64,000 nucleotides of DNA, taken from contig SWDT01000154.1 of assembly GCA_009193035.1 (NCBI GenBank), positions 232,489-296,488 on the forward strand, read 5' to 3'. The position numbers and the translations under genes were made by a program. The notes under the pieces are model-generated. The model ran no database searches. It was not told the origin of the DNA and worked only from the letters and a program-made list of their open reading frames with translations. Shown here piece by piece: positions 32,685-45,784 of this stretch (position 1 is its first letter; the number at the start of each line of letters is the position of its first letter). The DNA is from Halicephalobus mephisto. Lineage: Eukaryota; Nematoda; Chromadorea; Rhabditida; Panagrolaimidae.

Positions 32685-35600
32685 ATGGCGGATTCGTCTC
32701 AGATTCTGTCAAAACCGAAACTTGCGAATTTTGCGAAACAAATAAATCATCAAAGAAAAACTTCTGCTCATGGATTTAGCTCTAGTGCTGATATGATTCC
32801 ATCAACAGGACCTAGGAGTTTTTCCGCGAGTCAGAGAGCCGGAAGCCAACCCTCGACCAGCACACAAGGCCTGCCGAACTCGAGCCCCAAGAGCAACGAG
32901 AGGTTCTCTTCCGTCGCTCAGGTCCCCGGCAGAAGACTCCAGATGGTTTTGGTCATGGATTTGAGACAACAAAAACATTTAAAATTACGTGAATTAGCGG
33001 CCAAAAGTATCGAAGCCGTCGCGGGATCCATGAATGTCCAATTTAATGTAAGTAATTTTTATTCGAAAAAAAAATCAGAAAATAACAATTTAAATTATTT
33101 CATTTTTTAAAAATTCGTATAAAAACAATTTTATAGAAAAGTTATTTTTGAATTTTTATAATGTCCAATTTAATGTGAGTAATTTTTATTCGAAAAAAAA
33201 TCAGAAAATAACTTTTTTCGGGACGAAAATAATAATTTAAATTACTTCATTTTTTAAAAATTTATATTAAGACAATTTTATAGAAAAGTTATTTTTGAAT
33301 TTTTATAATATGCAATTTTAATCTGAGTAATTTTTATTCGAAAAAAAATCAGAAAATAATAATTTAAATTATTTCATTTTCTAAAAATTCGTATTAAGAC
33401 AATTTTATAGAAAAGTTATTTTTGAATTTTTATAGTATAAGTAACAAAAAAATTAATTTCTTCTTAAAACGGATATTTTAGTTTTTAAAAATTCGTGTTG
33501 AGACAGTTCTGCAGTAATTTTGATTTTTGACAATTCATGATTACGAAATTTTGTAAGATTACGAGATAACCATCTCCCAGAACGAAGATTTTAGTTCCTA
33601 AAAATTTGTGTCAAGACCATTTTGCAAAAAACACTTAAATTTTCAAAACATAATTTAGAAATTTTGTAAGATCTCTGTTTTACAGTAATATAATGTATTT
33701 TTTGAAAATTAAATTTCCCAATAACAAAATTACTTGTTTTTGATGTAATATGGACTCCCTCCGGCGACGAACAAAATACAATTTTTAACATTTTTTTATC
33801 GATATTTATTAATATAAAAAAGTTAAAAAAAATTAATTTCAAAATTGACAAAAATCACTAATTTTAATAGGGGCTTTCGTGGTAGGAGTTCATATTCGAT
33901 TTCATCTCATTTTTCAAAATTGAAACAATTTGAAAAATTGACAAAATTCATGTAAATAAAAATTTCTATTTTAAACTTAGTTCCGGGTTGACATTACTGT
34001 AAAAGTAGTATAATTCCGAACTAAAAGTACAAAAACAATATTACATCGAAATTATGCAATTTTTACAAACGATTTTCGGTCTTTTTTGGAAGTCTAAAAA
34101 TTTTTGACGAAAAACAAAAATTTGCACTTTTATGAAAATCAATGAATCTGCCTAATTTAAAAAAAAATTTTCCTCTGTAAACCTAGGTTTTTGAGATTTT
34201 TTCAAAGATAACTTAAATTTTTTTTCGATGTTAATGAAAGATATCACGTATTTCTCAAAAGGTAAAATTCCCGTCGAAATCCGAAAAATCTGAAATCATC
34301 CGAAAAAAAACATGACGTCATGGAATCTGAAAAAGGGATTTCAAAAAATTAAAAAAAATAGGAATTTAAAAAAAATTAAAATTTAAAAAAAATTGAAATT
34401 TCGGAAAATTTTAAAATTTTAAAAAATCGAAATTTTCAGCTTATTGATTTCGCAAGATTGGATTACGGTGAAACAAAAACTTTGGACATGTTCTACAGTG
34501 CAGATGTAGCTTTAGTTGATTTTACTTTTCATACCCAGCAACCGAGTCTTTGTTATCACGTCGGGGTCAGGGAATCCATGCAGCAGATTTACAATATAAT
34601 TATCATGTACAGACCCGACGAAGCTGCGGAGTTCCGGATAAGTGAGGCCCTCAGGGTAAGTGGAAAAACATCTTAAAAATAAAAATCGATCCGGAAGATA
34701 AAATTGGAACTTTTTCTACATAGGATTTCCTACGGTAATTAGACCGAAAATCTTGTGTGGAAGTTCATCCTGCCCATTTCCGCTTCCGGATCAACTTTAT
34801 CCTTTGAAAATCCAATCATCTTTTTAGAAAACCTTCCCCCGTCTTCATCTTGTTTTCTATTATCCTTCGAAAGACGACAATACCGTACTGCACTCTATAG
34901 ACAGGTCGGCCAAGCTCGACAGGTTTCAAGGGTTCGATTCCGATCGGTTTCGAAAAAAGGGCCATTCCAACTTGACCTTCGCTGAGAGGATCAAACAAGC
35001 CCTGGCTAGTGTTCAGATTGACGCTAATGCCCATGCAAAAGAAAAATTTCTAAGTGATCTGAGAAAAGTCCAAGACATGGACAACACCGAAGCTAACCAG
35101 TTCCTCGAGTGCATGAGGGTTCGGTTAGACAATCCGGACGTCATGGCTCCGGATACTGTAATCCAGATGTTGTTGTGCTACAGAGATACTCAGGACTATG
35201 ATGCTATGATAAATCTGGTGGACGATCTCCAGAAGATCGGCAGGAAGGACATCGTCAACGTCCAGGCCGTCAGATTCCATTACGCTTTTGCTTTGAACAG
35301 AAGGAACCACGAAGGCGATCGAGAACGGTGTATCCAGACGGTGGAGGACATTATGAAAAGAGCCAAAGCCAAGAAAGAACCGATATCTCCCGACGTCGTC
35401 TGTCTGGCCGGGAGGGTTTACAAGGACAAGTTCATCGCCAGCAATTACGAAGACAAGGAAGCCCTCGAAGAAGCCATCGTCTGGTACAGAAGAGCCTTCG
35501 ATATATCTCCACTAGAATACAGCGGGATAAATCTCACAACTCTTCTCAGAGCCAAAGGGGAACAGTTCGAATACAACGAAGAAATGCAACAAATCGCCGT

Positions 35601-38600
35601 CGTTTTGAACAGTCTTCTCGGAAGAAAAGGAGCTCTCCAGAATCTCGAAGACTACTGGGATGTGGCTACATTTTTCGAAGTCTCCGTTCTTGCCGAAGAC
35701 TACAAAAAAGCTTGTCAAGCAGCCCAGGCGATGGCGATGTTGAAGCCTCCGACGTGGTTCCTGAAGTCAACAATGGAGAACATCAAATTGATCTCCAGAT
35801 GTGCTGCTACAGTATCCCCGATAGAAAAAGAAAAACAAACATTTGTATTTTGGACAGAATTCTTCATGGAAGCCATCGAATCTGGAAACAAAGGAAGAGA
35901 AATCACTTCTTTCAGGTTCGTTCCACATCGTGGATTTCGAAACTTTCATTTTTAATTTTTTTAAGTATTTATTTTTTAAAACATTTATTTTTATAACATC
36001 TATTTTTTAAAATACTTATTTTTAAAATATGTATTTTTAAAACATCTATTTTTTAAAATACTTATTTTTAAAACATCTATTTTTTAAAATACTTATTTTT
36101 TTTAATATGTATTTTTTTAAATATTTATTTTTCAAAAAAAAAATTTTCATAATCTGGTGGTCGAACTATGGAAAAAAATTGTTTTTCAAAATTTTTCATG
36201 AATAATTTGAAATTAAAAAAAATTCAATTTTAAAAAAATTTTAATTATTTTCGATATTTGATAAAAAACGATTTTTTGTTTTTCGTTGAATTGCCCTAGT
36301 TCATGTTTCGAGAACAATCGATCGAAAACAATTCTGATAAGTTGCAAAAGGATTTTCCGAAAATAACGGGCTTTGCCTGCGGCAGTCCAAGGGAACTGAG
36401 CATTGATTATTTTTAGAATCTTGTTTTTCTGATTTTATATACAACAACCATAGGAAATTATTTTTAAAATCAATTCAAAAAAGTAAATTTTAGAATTTTT
36501 CAGAAAAATTTTTTTCAAAAATCAATGTAGTTTTGTACTTGGATCGACCACTTTCCAAAAAAAGAATAACTGATAACATAATAATCTCCAAAAAAATTTA
36601 TTGATTGATGTTTAATGATTGTTTTGTAGATTCCCTGTTCTCATCCAGGAAGTCAATAAAGAATACACCCCAAGTTACATCACGATCAACACCGATGACG
36701 TGATTATCCTTTCCCATGTCCTCGAGAACAGTCAGAAGAAGAGTCCTCCGCCGGGGATCCATCGCTGGGAATTCAAAGCCAGCACGATTAGGGCCGTTTC
36801 TGCAAACAAAAGAGACAACAGAAGCATTTTTCTCTATGTTCACGATAATGCTGATGATTTTTGTCTCACTTTTCCTAGTCCTGAGATCTGCAACAAGGTG
36901 ATTGAGATGATGGAATGTGATGGCAAAGTTCTTCACAATTGTGGAGAGCAGAATCAGATCCAATATGAGTACGAATTAGATTCCAACGGAGACAAAGTTA
37001 TCTTAGGAAGAGGCACCTACGGTACCGTAATCGCCGCGAGAGACGTCACCACACAGAGGTCCATTGTGGTCAAGGAAGTGGAGGTCAAGAACACCGAGGA
37101 AGTCCAGCCGTTGATGGAAGAGATCCAACTCCACTCTACTCTCAGCCACGAGAATATCGTCAAATACCTAGGATCCAAAGTTGAAACAAGAGAAAACGGG
37201 AACGACGTCTTCCTTATCTTCATGGAGCAGGTTCCCGGAGGAAGTTTGAGTTCGCTTCTCAGGTCCAAATGGGGACCTCTCGATGACAATGAAGCAACTA
37301 TGGCTTTCTACGCCAGACAGATCCTAGAAGGGATCAACTACCTTCATCAACAGAAGATTGTCCACAGAGATATCAAAGGAGAAAACGTTCTAGTCAACAC
37401 TTACTCAGGGCTGTGTAAAATCAGCGACTTTGGGACCTGCAAACGACTTGCTGGATTAAACCCCGTGGCAGACACCTTCAAAGGGACTCTACAGTACATG
37501 GCTCCGGAAGTCATTGATCACGGACAGAGGGGATACGGTCCTCCTGCCGATATCTGGTCCTTCGGGTGCACTATGATCGAAATGGCCACAGGGAAACCTC
37601 CGTTCATAGAATTAGGACTTCCTCAAGCAGCCATGTTCAAAGTGGGCATGTTCAAGACTCATCCGGAAATCCCGAAAAGACTCTCCGAGTTAGCCAGGAA
37701 CTTCATCAAACTCTGTTTCGAACCCGACCCCAACAAAAGACCAACTGCAGCTCAATTACTAGCTGATCCCTTTATTGCTCAGAACACAAGAGGAAGCAGC
37801 ATCAAGAAGAGAGCAGACCCCAAGCAACACGCAAATAATAAATTTATGAGGGAGAGGAGTGTAAGCCATTTGAGTGGCATCGGGTTGACACAAAATAATT
37901 TGACAGCAGGCAACGTGAACAATGGAGTTGGATCTATCAGTAAGCTTTTAGTATCGAAAATTAAAATTATCTTCAAAAACTAAAATTATCTTCAAAAGAA
38001 AAATTAAAATTATCTTCAAAAACTAAAATTATCTCTCAAAAAATTTAATTATCTTCAAAAAAAAAACTTAAATTATCTCTCAAAAAATTTAATTATCTTC
38101 AAAAAAAACTTAAATTATCTCCCAAAAACTTAAATTATCTCCCAAAAACTTAAATTATCTTTCAAAAACGAAACAAAAAAATAATAACAATGAGGTAATT
38201 TCTCATAGTCATATAAAATCCTATATCTTTTAAAATTTATATAAAAATTGAAATTATAATTTTTTACTTTTTTAATTAAAAAAAGATACAGTAAATCATT
38301 TACGATTAAGTGTAATTTATTCTTTGTTGTAATTTTCCGGAAATTGATGTCAAATGTTTGGGAATTGTCCTTATTTTTAATGACATCATTGTTCTTCTAA
38401 ATTTCTTAATGCCTTTCTGTTTCAGCTCGAAGTAATTCCACGAAGTATCCTTCAAAACCCACCACCATGAGCAACTCGGCTGACTTCCATCCCAAGGCTT
38501 TCAAAGGAAACGAAAAAAACCTTAGGCTTAGAATCGAAGCTCCTTCTGCCCAGAATGGAATGATATCTCCTAGTCTTACTCCGGCTTCGGGACAACCGGC

Positions 38601-40960
38601 ATCTGCAAGTCCGAATTTATGTCAACCAAGTTTCCTCCATACTAGTGGTCCTTTTGAAGCTAGTCAACTGTTACTGTATCAACAACAGCAACAACAAGGT
38701 TTCAGCAATAGTCTTGGAGGAACCACTAGTCCTAGTGTCATGCAGATCTCGCAGCCGTCGAGTCCAGGAAGAGAGCTCCAGACTCCACTCACGGCTAGTC
38801 CTTCCTTCGGAGACACGAGTCCCTTCAGCACGATCCCTTCCAGCTCCTCTATTGCTGAAGAAGGCGGAGGTTTCTTCAATCTCATGAAGGATGTAGAGCT
38901 CCGGAAAACACTCTCAGCTTTGATGGTCGAACACGAAGCGGAAATAATTGAGAGATGGATAAACGCAATCCAAGCAGAAATCGACAACAGCACTCTCACC
39001 GAAGAGACTCTGAAAAATCTACTAAAAGGATTGAAAAACTACATCCTCAACAAGGAATCTGAAGCCCTATCTAAAGTCCTCCAAGAAGTCGAGAACGAAC
39101 TCCCTCATGACCAGTCAGAGATTAACCAGCTTACCATAGCCCTGTACCTCTTCCCTTCGTCCATCCAGCCAGCTTTGAAGCATCGAGGGATCAAGCCCCA
39201 CTGGATGTTCTCTTTGGACGATCTCATCAGAAGCGGCATACAATCGGCGTTGAATCTTCTGTCTCCAGAACAACCTTCTCTCAACTTTGTTCAGGAAGTC
39301 AATAAGCAATACGGTCAAAACGCGGCTGCAACGATGGCTGCTGCGAATAACGCTGCTTTAGGCATCGTATCCATTCCTGGTACTGATGTGATTTCAGCAG
39401 GCACGTGGAACCCTTTAGCGACGACGGAGATTAGTCAACAACACAACTACTACGCCGATCAGATAAGGAGACTTTTTGAGGACTTAATAGGGGTGGAGAA
39501 GGAGTACAAAACCATGCTGGAACAAGTAGTTATCGACAAAAGACAAAGAACAGACGAACTAGCTGGAACTCTGGCCGGGATGAATTATCCTGTTAATTTT
39601 CCGTTTATGCCTCCTTCCAATTTTGTTCAATCTCCGATTTCTGTGGTTCTGAATCATGAAACGCCTGAAGACGAGGAAACTTTAGCTCAGTTCCTGACTA
39701 GAATTGGCTGCGATTCCGATTCGATCGCTCTGATTGAGGAAAATCGCTACACTAAAAACGATCTCATAGATTTCGTCACTAGAGAAGAACTCATGGCTAT
39801 GGGCATTCCGTAAGTTTTCCGATTTTCAACGGAAAGTCAAAATTTAAAATTTAAAATATAAACTTTGAATTTTGATAACTTTTTTGAAATTTTAGTTGTC
39901 GAAAAAGTAAAACTGTAGTTGTATAGGTTAATGAATAAGTTGCATATTTACAGTTTTACTTTTTCGAAAATCAAGTTCCAAAAAGAGTTATTAAAAATCA
40001 AAATTTGTGTTATAGTGAAACTGCAAAGGAAATACAAATACGAAAAAGTGGTTATGTCACATTTCTGTCCTAAACATTTATATTCCAATTTTAGAGTTAA
40101 AAATCTACAAAATCACTAATTATACTGTAATAAAAGTCATAGATTTTGAATCTAAAACTAAAATCAGAAGTTGATTTTTATAACCCAGGATTCTGAAGAC
40201 TAATCTTTAATTCTGATTTTAGAATTTCCACTATTTTTAAAGTTGAACAAAAATCACTAATTATACTGTGATAAAAGTCATAGATTTTGAATCTAAAACT
40301 AAAATCAGAAGTTGATTTTTATAATCTAGAATTCTGGAGACTAACTCTGGATTTTAAGGATATATCAAATTTTATATAAAACTTTATTAAAAAAGTTGAA
40401 ACTTACCTAAAATAGCTTTTCAAGTACTATATAACAGACGTAAAGTTATTGAAAATTATTTACTTTTTAATTTTTTATTTTTAAATTAGAGTTGTAGAAA
40501 TTGAAATATGAATGCTTGGGACAGAAATGTCCTGTCACGGAAAATATACAAAAATAGATAACAAAGTAAAAATTTTCGTTTTAGTGACTCCACTAACATA
40601 CGATATTTTTTATTTTTCCCATCTTTTTGGTTTTCGTTTTGACAGTAATATCCGTTAAATTGTTCAATTTCCAGAGGTGGTGTGTCCTGTCTCATCTGGC
40701 GTGAAATCCTCCGGGCTCGGATGGAGCTGTCTCAAAAGGTGAGCTTAAAAATGCTCAACTCACAATCAGTTGCTTCCTCTATCCCTGAAACCGAATACAA
40801 CGACGGGCTTACTGACATTCCATCAACAGCTAACCTTCAATCCGGGCTTTTCCCGAAACATAAACCCAACTTACCCTTTTCATACGCTTCCGTCGTAGCC
40901 TCAGGCACTGACTATAACAACTGCTTCCAACAATTAGCTTTTCAGCCTAAACTCTCATGA
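32685..40960 (+). CDS. nsy-1: NSY-1 / ASK1-type MAP kinase kinase kinase
   Basis: Serine/threonine MAP3K that in worms acts below TIR-1/SARM and above SEK-1 and p38/JNK kinases in innate immunity, stress response and AWC neuron fate. Exons: 32685-33047, 34440-34655, 34828-35915, 36630-37939, 38426-39809, 40675-40960, in phase, 1548 aa (worm NSY-1 is about 1500). The N-terminal ASK1-type region has LDYGETKTLDMFYSADVALVD and CYHVGVRESM. A helical TRAF-binding-type region follows, then a PH-like segment. The kinase domain spans about residues 675-937: loop GRGTYGTV, lysine in VVKEVEV, HRDIKGEN, DFGTCKR, and activation segment GTLQYMAPE. The C-terminus is helical and ends with a SAM-like segment (RIGCDSDSIALIEENRYT...MAMGIPGGV). 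The last exon may end earlier at a GTGAGC donor near 40739; reading to the stop is my choice. Confidence 0.93.
33033..33440 (+). repeat. Tandem duplication of the nsy-1 exon 1/intron 1 boundary
   Basis: Three ~130-145 bp units. The first begins in coding sequence (ATGTCCAATTTAATGTAAGT, exon end 33047). The second repeats it (ATGTCCAATTTAATGTGAGT at about 33161-33180), including a splice donor. The third has a degraded version (TATGCAATTTTAATCTGAGT at about 33309) with the GT lost. All continue TAATTTTTATTCGAAAAAAA. Confidence 0.8.
35965..36125 (+). repeat. Simple tandem repeat in nsy-1 intron 3
   Basis: Reiterated AAAACATCTATTTTTTAAAA and TACTTATTTTTAAAATATGT phrases of about 35 bp. No coding potential. 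Confidence 0.55.
37960..38165 (+). repeat. ~20-bp tandem repeat in nsy-1 intron 4
   Basis: About nine degenerate units of AAAATTATCTTCAAAAACT, beginning within 25 bases of the exon 4 donor at 37940. Confidence 0.65.
40060..40410 (+). repeat. Dispersed repeat family R1, diverged pair
   Basis: Two ~145-bp units (from about 40107 and 40247) with ATAAAAGTCATAGATTTTGA and AATCAGAAGTTGATTTTTAT in nsy-1 intron 5. They are diverged from but collinear with 10905-11385, including the flank CATTTCTGTCCTAAACATTT at 40060. Confidence 0.6.
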
Positions 40961-42482
40961 GTAACTGTCCGCTTTTGCAAGTAACCTGTATTGATCTCGA
41001 CTTCTTCATCTCAGTTTACCGTAATTTTGTGAAAGTAATTATTTTTAGTTAACAAGCAGAAAAATTGCGAGACAACGTCTTTGAAGACCATTTCATATCC
41101 GTAATCTGTACAAGTTCTCACATGCACTCGTGCCACAACACTCGGTGAATTTTCTATTTTCCTGCTTTACTGGTCCTATAACGAAAAGAGAAGGTTTACT
41201 GTAGAAGAGAAAGATGGGAAAAATAAGATGAATCTCTGGAATTCTCTTCTTCGGAAAACGTTCTCTTTTCCACCCCCAAGAGATTCTAATTCGTAAATGA
41301 AATTACGATAAAATAAAATATTTATTTGAACCGAGATCTCATGAGTTACTGGAAAAAATGAAACAGAAGTCAATAATGGGGATTCAATATTGGTGGAAAA
41401 TTCGGAGCATCTTTGAACTCGGATATGAAAGGTCTGTTTTTGAGCTGATTTAGAAATGAAAATGTCGGATCATGGTTAGGGGTTTCTGATCCACGTGTAG
41501 ATGAGAAATATATATAAATTTAACTTATTGAACCGGAGATACGAGATGCAAAGTAATTAATAAAATATTGTGAAATCCACTTAATTTTTCCGCGAGCTCA
41601 CAATTGTAAGTTTTTCGTCGGTCCTCAGGGCATTTCCCTTCGGGACCAACGTTATGTGAACTTGTACTTAAATAGATGGTGCACGATCCAACAGAAAATA
41701 ATCTATTTTCATCATCCTCTACAAGAGTTATAGTGAAATTTGGTTTTTTACAGCTGATCGAAACGGCGATAACACCACAGATCTAAAGAGAGTACTTTCA
41801 CTCTTAAAAAATTTTAACAATTGTGTTGTTTTTGTATTTGATAGCGTAATTACTGTAATTTAGCTTAATTGCCCAAGTTTAAAAGTAAGTGTTCAAATTT
41901 CAGTCGGAGTGTTCCTTTATTCAAACCTCAAACTTGGATAATTAAACAACATTATAAAAGACACGATATAATGAAATTTACAATCGAAAATTAAATAAAG
42001 TTATCTCCTTTGAGGAGGATAAAGAATGTTTTTTTGTTTGTTCAGTATAATGGTCGCAGTCGATTGATCGAACAGTTACCGTATTGTTTACAGAAACTAC
42101 AACCTCAGGTGTGGAATAAGTTTAAAATGAAAAGAAAATTTCAATTTCCTTAAATACTTCAAATGAATGACGAATTTGAAATAAATCACCACTAAAGGCA
42201 TTTGAAAAAATCAGAAAGTAAATGTTCAATATAAAATGTCAAAATAACAGTTTTCATTATTGTTATAAATTCCGAATTGTCGAAATTTTTAGAATCTATT
42301 TGAAAACTTTGACATGTTGCCAATTGTTATTACTTTAAAAGTTACTATCAAAATTGAAGTTTCATGAGTTAGTTTCTCGTCAAGATCTATGGTGGACCAA
42401 TAGTTGAACATATTTCTGAAATCACAAAAGCTGTGGAGCTAATGATTAGGACTACAGCCGGGTCTAACCAGCCAATTGTTAG
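40961..42482. other. nsy-1 3' flank and intergenic sequence
   Basis: No gene seen. A short potential hairpin, GGTCCTCAGGGCATTTCCCT followed by TCGGGACC at about 41618-41645, is too short to call an RNA gene. Confidence 0.45.
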
Positions 42483-42484
42483 TA

Positions 42485-42671
42485 CAGTGGAATTTCGATA
42501 TAAGGCACCCTCAAGGGACCGGACAAATCATGCCTTATATCGTGGGGTGTCTTTTATCGAGGGTCGAATATGACTAAAATTCCTTAAATTCTCGCAAATT
42601 TGTATGTGGGCCAAACTAACGCACTGAAACCGTGTCTTATAGCCTGGGTGCGTTATATCGAGATTCCACTG
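42485..42671. mobile_element. 187-bp pogo/Tigger-like MITE with TA flanks
   Basis: Begins CAGTGGAATTTCGATATAAG after TA (42483-42484) and ends TTATATCGAGATTCCACTG before TA (42672-42673). The inverted termini have few mismatches. CAGTGGAA...TCGATATAA resembles the terminal sequence class of pogo/Tigger DNA transposons. No ORF, so non-autonomous. Confidence 0.85.
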
Positions 42672-42796
42672 TATAAACTACTTAAAAACAGCAGAACTAA
42701 TTTCCGAAAATTGATCACTCAGCTGCTGCTGAAGTGATGTCTAATTGTGATTTCGAAATCCAAGGAATAAAACTCATGAAAAGCATATTCAACTTC

Positions 42797-42802
42797 TTTA
42801 TT
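42797..42802 (-). terminator. Polyadenylation signal of the MAP kinase gene
   Basis: TTTATT on the plus strand, that is AATAAA on the minus strand, about 20 bases after the stop codon of the kinase gene. Confidence 0.6.
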
Positions 42803-42822
42803 ATTTTTACCCATTTTAACGT

Positions 42823-44707
<1,885 letters not shown>

Positions 44708-44739
44708 TTTACAGAAAACACTTGACCTCTGAATAAATA

Positions 44740-45178
44740 CAAAGTTAACAATAAAAGACACACCTTAAAAAACGATTTTTATCAATAGACAAGGTTGACA
44801 AATGACGGAACTTAAGAATTTTGGAAAAATCGAACGAAAACAAAGCGAATTTCGACGGTCGGAACCGGTTGACCGTCTTCGGAAATCAGTTTAATTTTGG
44901 TTTTTTCATCAAAAAAGTCAGCTGGGAAGAATGTTATTTAAGTTAATTGCAATTTAGTTAAAAAATATTTCAAAGTTTATCTCTGATTCGGTAGTTTAGG
45001 AAAAATTTAAAATTTGTCAACATTTAAAAAATAGATTTTTGGAGAACAATGTTCAAATGGAATCAAGAAAGAGAATAATAAAAATAAATAATTTTTACAG
45101 TAGTTTATGTAAAAAATGGTGTTTTGTGACTCCGTTTTGAATTCATTTTTTGTTTCAAATTTATTTTCTACATGCTTA
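44740..45178. other. Upstream flank of the MAP kinase gene
   Basis: AT-rich sequence expected to hold the kinase promoter. No specific sites recognised and no gene seen. Confidence 0.4.
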
Positions 45179-45180
45179 TA

Positions 45181-45540
45181 TAGTCGAACTTGAATATAAG
45201 ATACTTTTTTGGGATCAGGTAAAGTATATGTTATGAGAAAGGATATATTATAGCAGGAGTAAATTTGAAGACAGACTAACTAAATTCACTCACTCAGATA
45301 ATATGCTATAATCTGAGATATGTTATAACAGAAGTATCTTATATCCAAGTTCTGTTATGCAGTCGAACGTGGATATAAGATACTCCTTTGGGACCGGGCA
45401 AAGTGTATGTTATAAGAAAGGATATATTATAGAGGGAGTAAATTTGAAGGTAGACTAACCAAACTCACTCACTCACTCATACCGTATGCTATAATCTGAG
45501 ACATGTTATAACAAGGGTATCTTATATCCAAGTTCTATTG
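45181..45540. mobile_element. Two tandem inverted-repeat MITEs
   Basis: Two ~180-bp copies (about 45181-45355 and 45359-45540). Each starts AGTCGAAC(T/G)TG(A/G)ATATAAGA, followed by TAC, and ends with the complement GTATCTTATATCCAAGTTCT. Interiors match closely (AAGTATATGTTATGAGAAAG / AAGTGTATGTTATAAGAAAG), with a short ACTCACTCACTC microsatellite. No ORF. Confidence 0.75.
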
Positions 45541-45740
45541 TATTTCTTTTCCTTGATCAATTGTCACACGTCATTTTAGTCCCTCTAATATTCTATTCCG
45601 GTCTTTTCCGCAACCAAATCATCATATCTACTCTTATCTCGGTTAATTTTGGGCGTTGTCCTGAGAATCATAATCTTAAAGTTGGGGAATAAATGAATAA
45701 TATAATTTTTTTAAACAAAATAATTGAAAGAGAAATTCAC

Positions 45741-45746
45741 TTTATT
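45741..45746 (-). terminator. Polyadenylation signal of the GPCR gene
   Basis: TTTATT on the plus strand (AATAAA on the minus), 39 bases beyond the stop codon of the GPCR at 45785. Confidence 0.5.
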
Positions 45747-45784
45747 TCGAAATAGTTTATAAATAAAAGTATATACAACCCCAA

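Noticed and set aside
34931..34941. GGTTCGATTCC, a perfect tRNA B-box match
   Set aside because: It lies inside nsy-1 exon 3, in frame as QGFDSD, and there is no A-box or cloverleaf around it. Chance match.
40740..40960. Alternative end of nsy-1 at a GTGAGC donor (about 40739)
   Set aside because: I saw no convincing downstream exon and the frame stays open to a stop at 40960 with protein-like residues, so I kept the longer exon; RNA evidence could reverse this.
41618..41645. GGTCC...GGACC hairpin as a microRNA precursor
   Set aside because: The stem is only about six base pairs, far too short.
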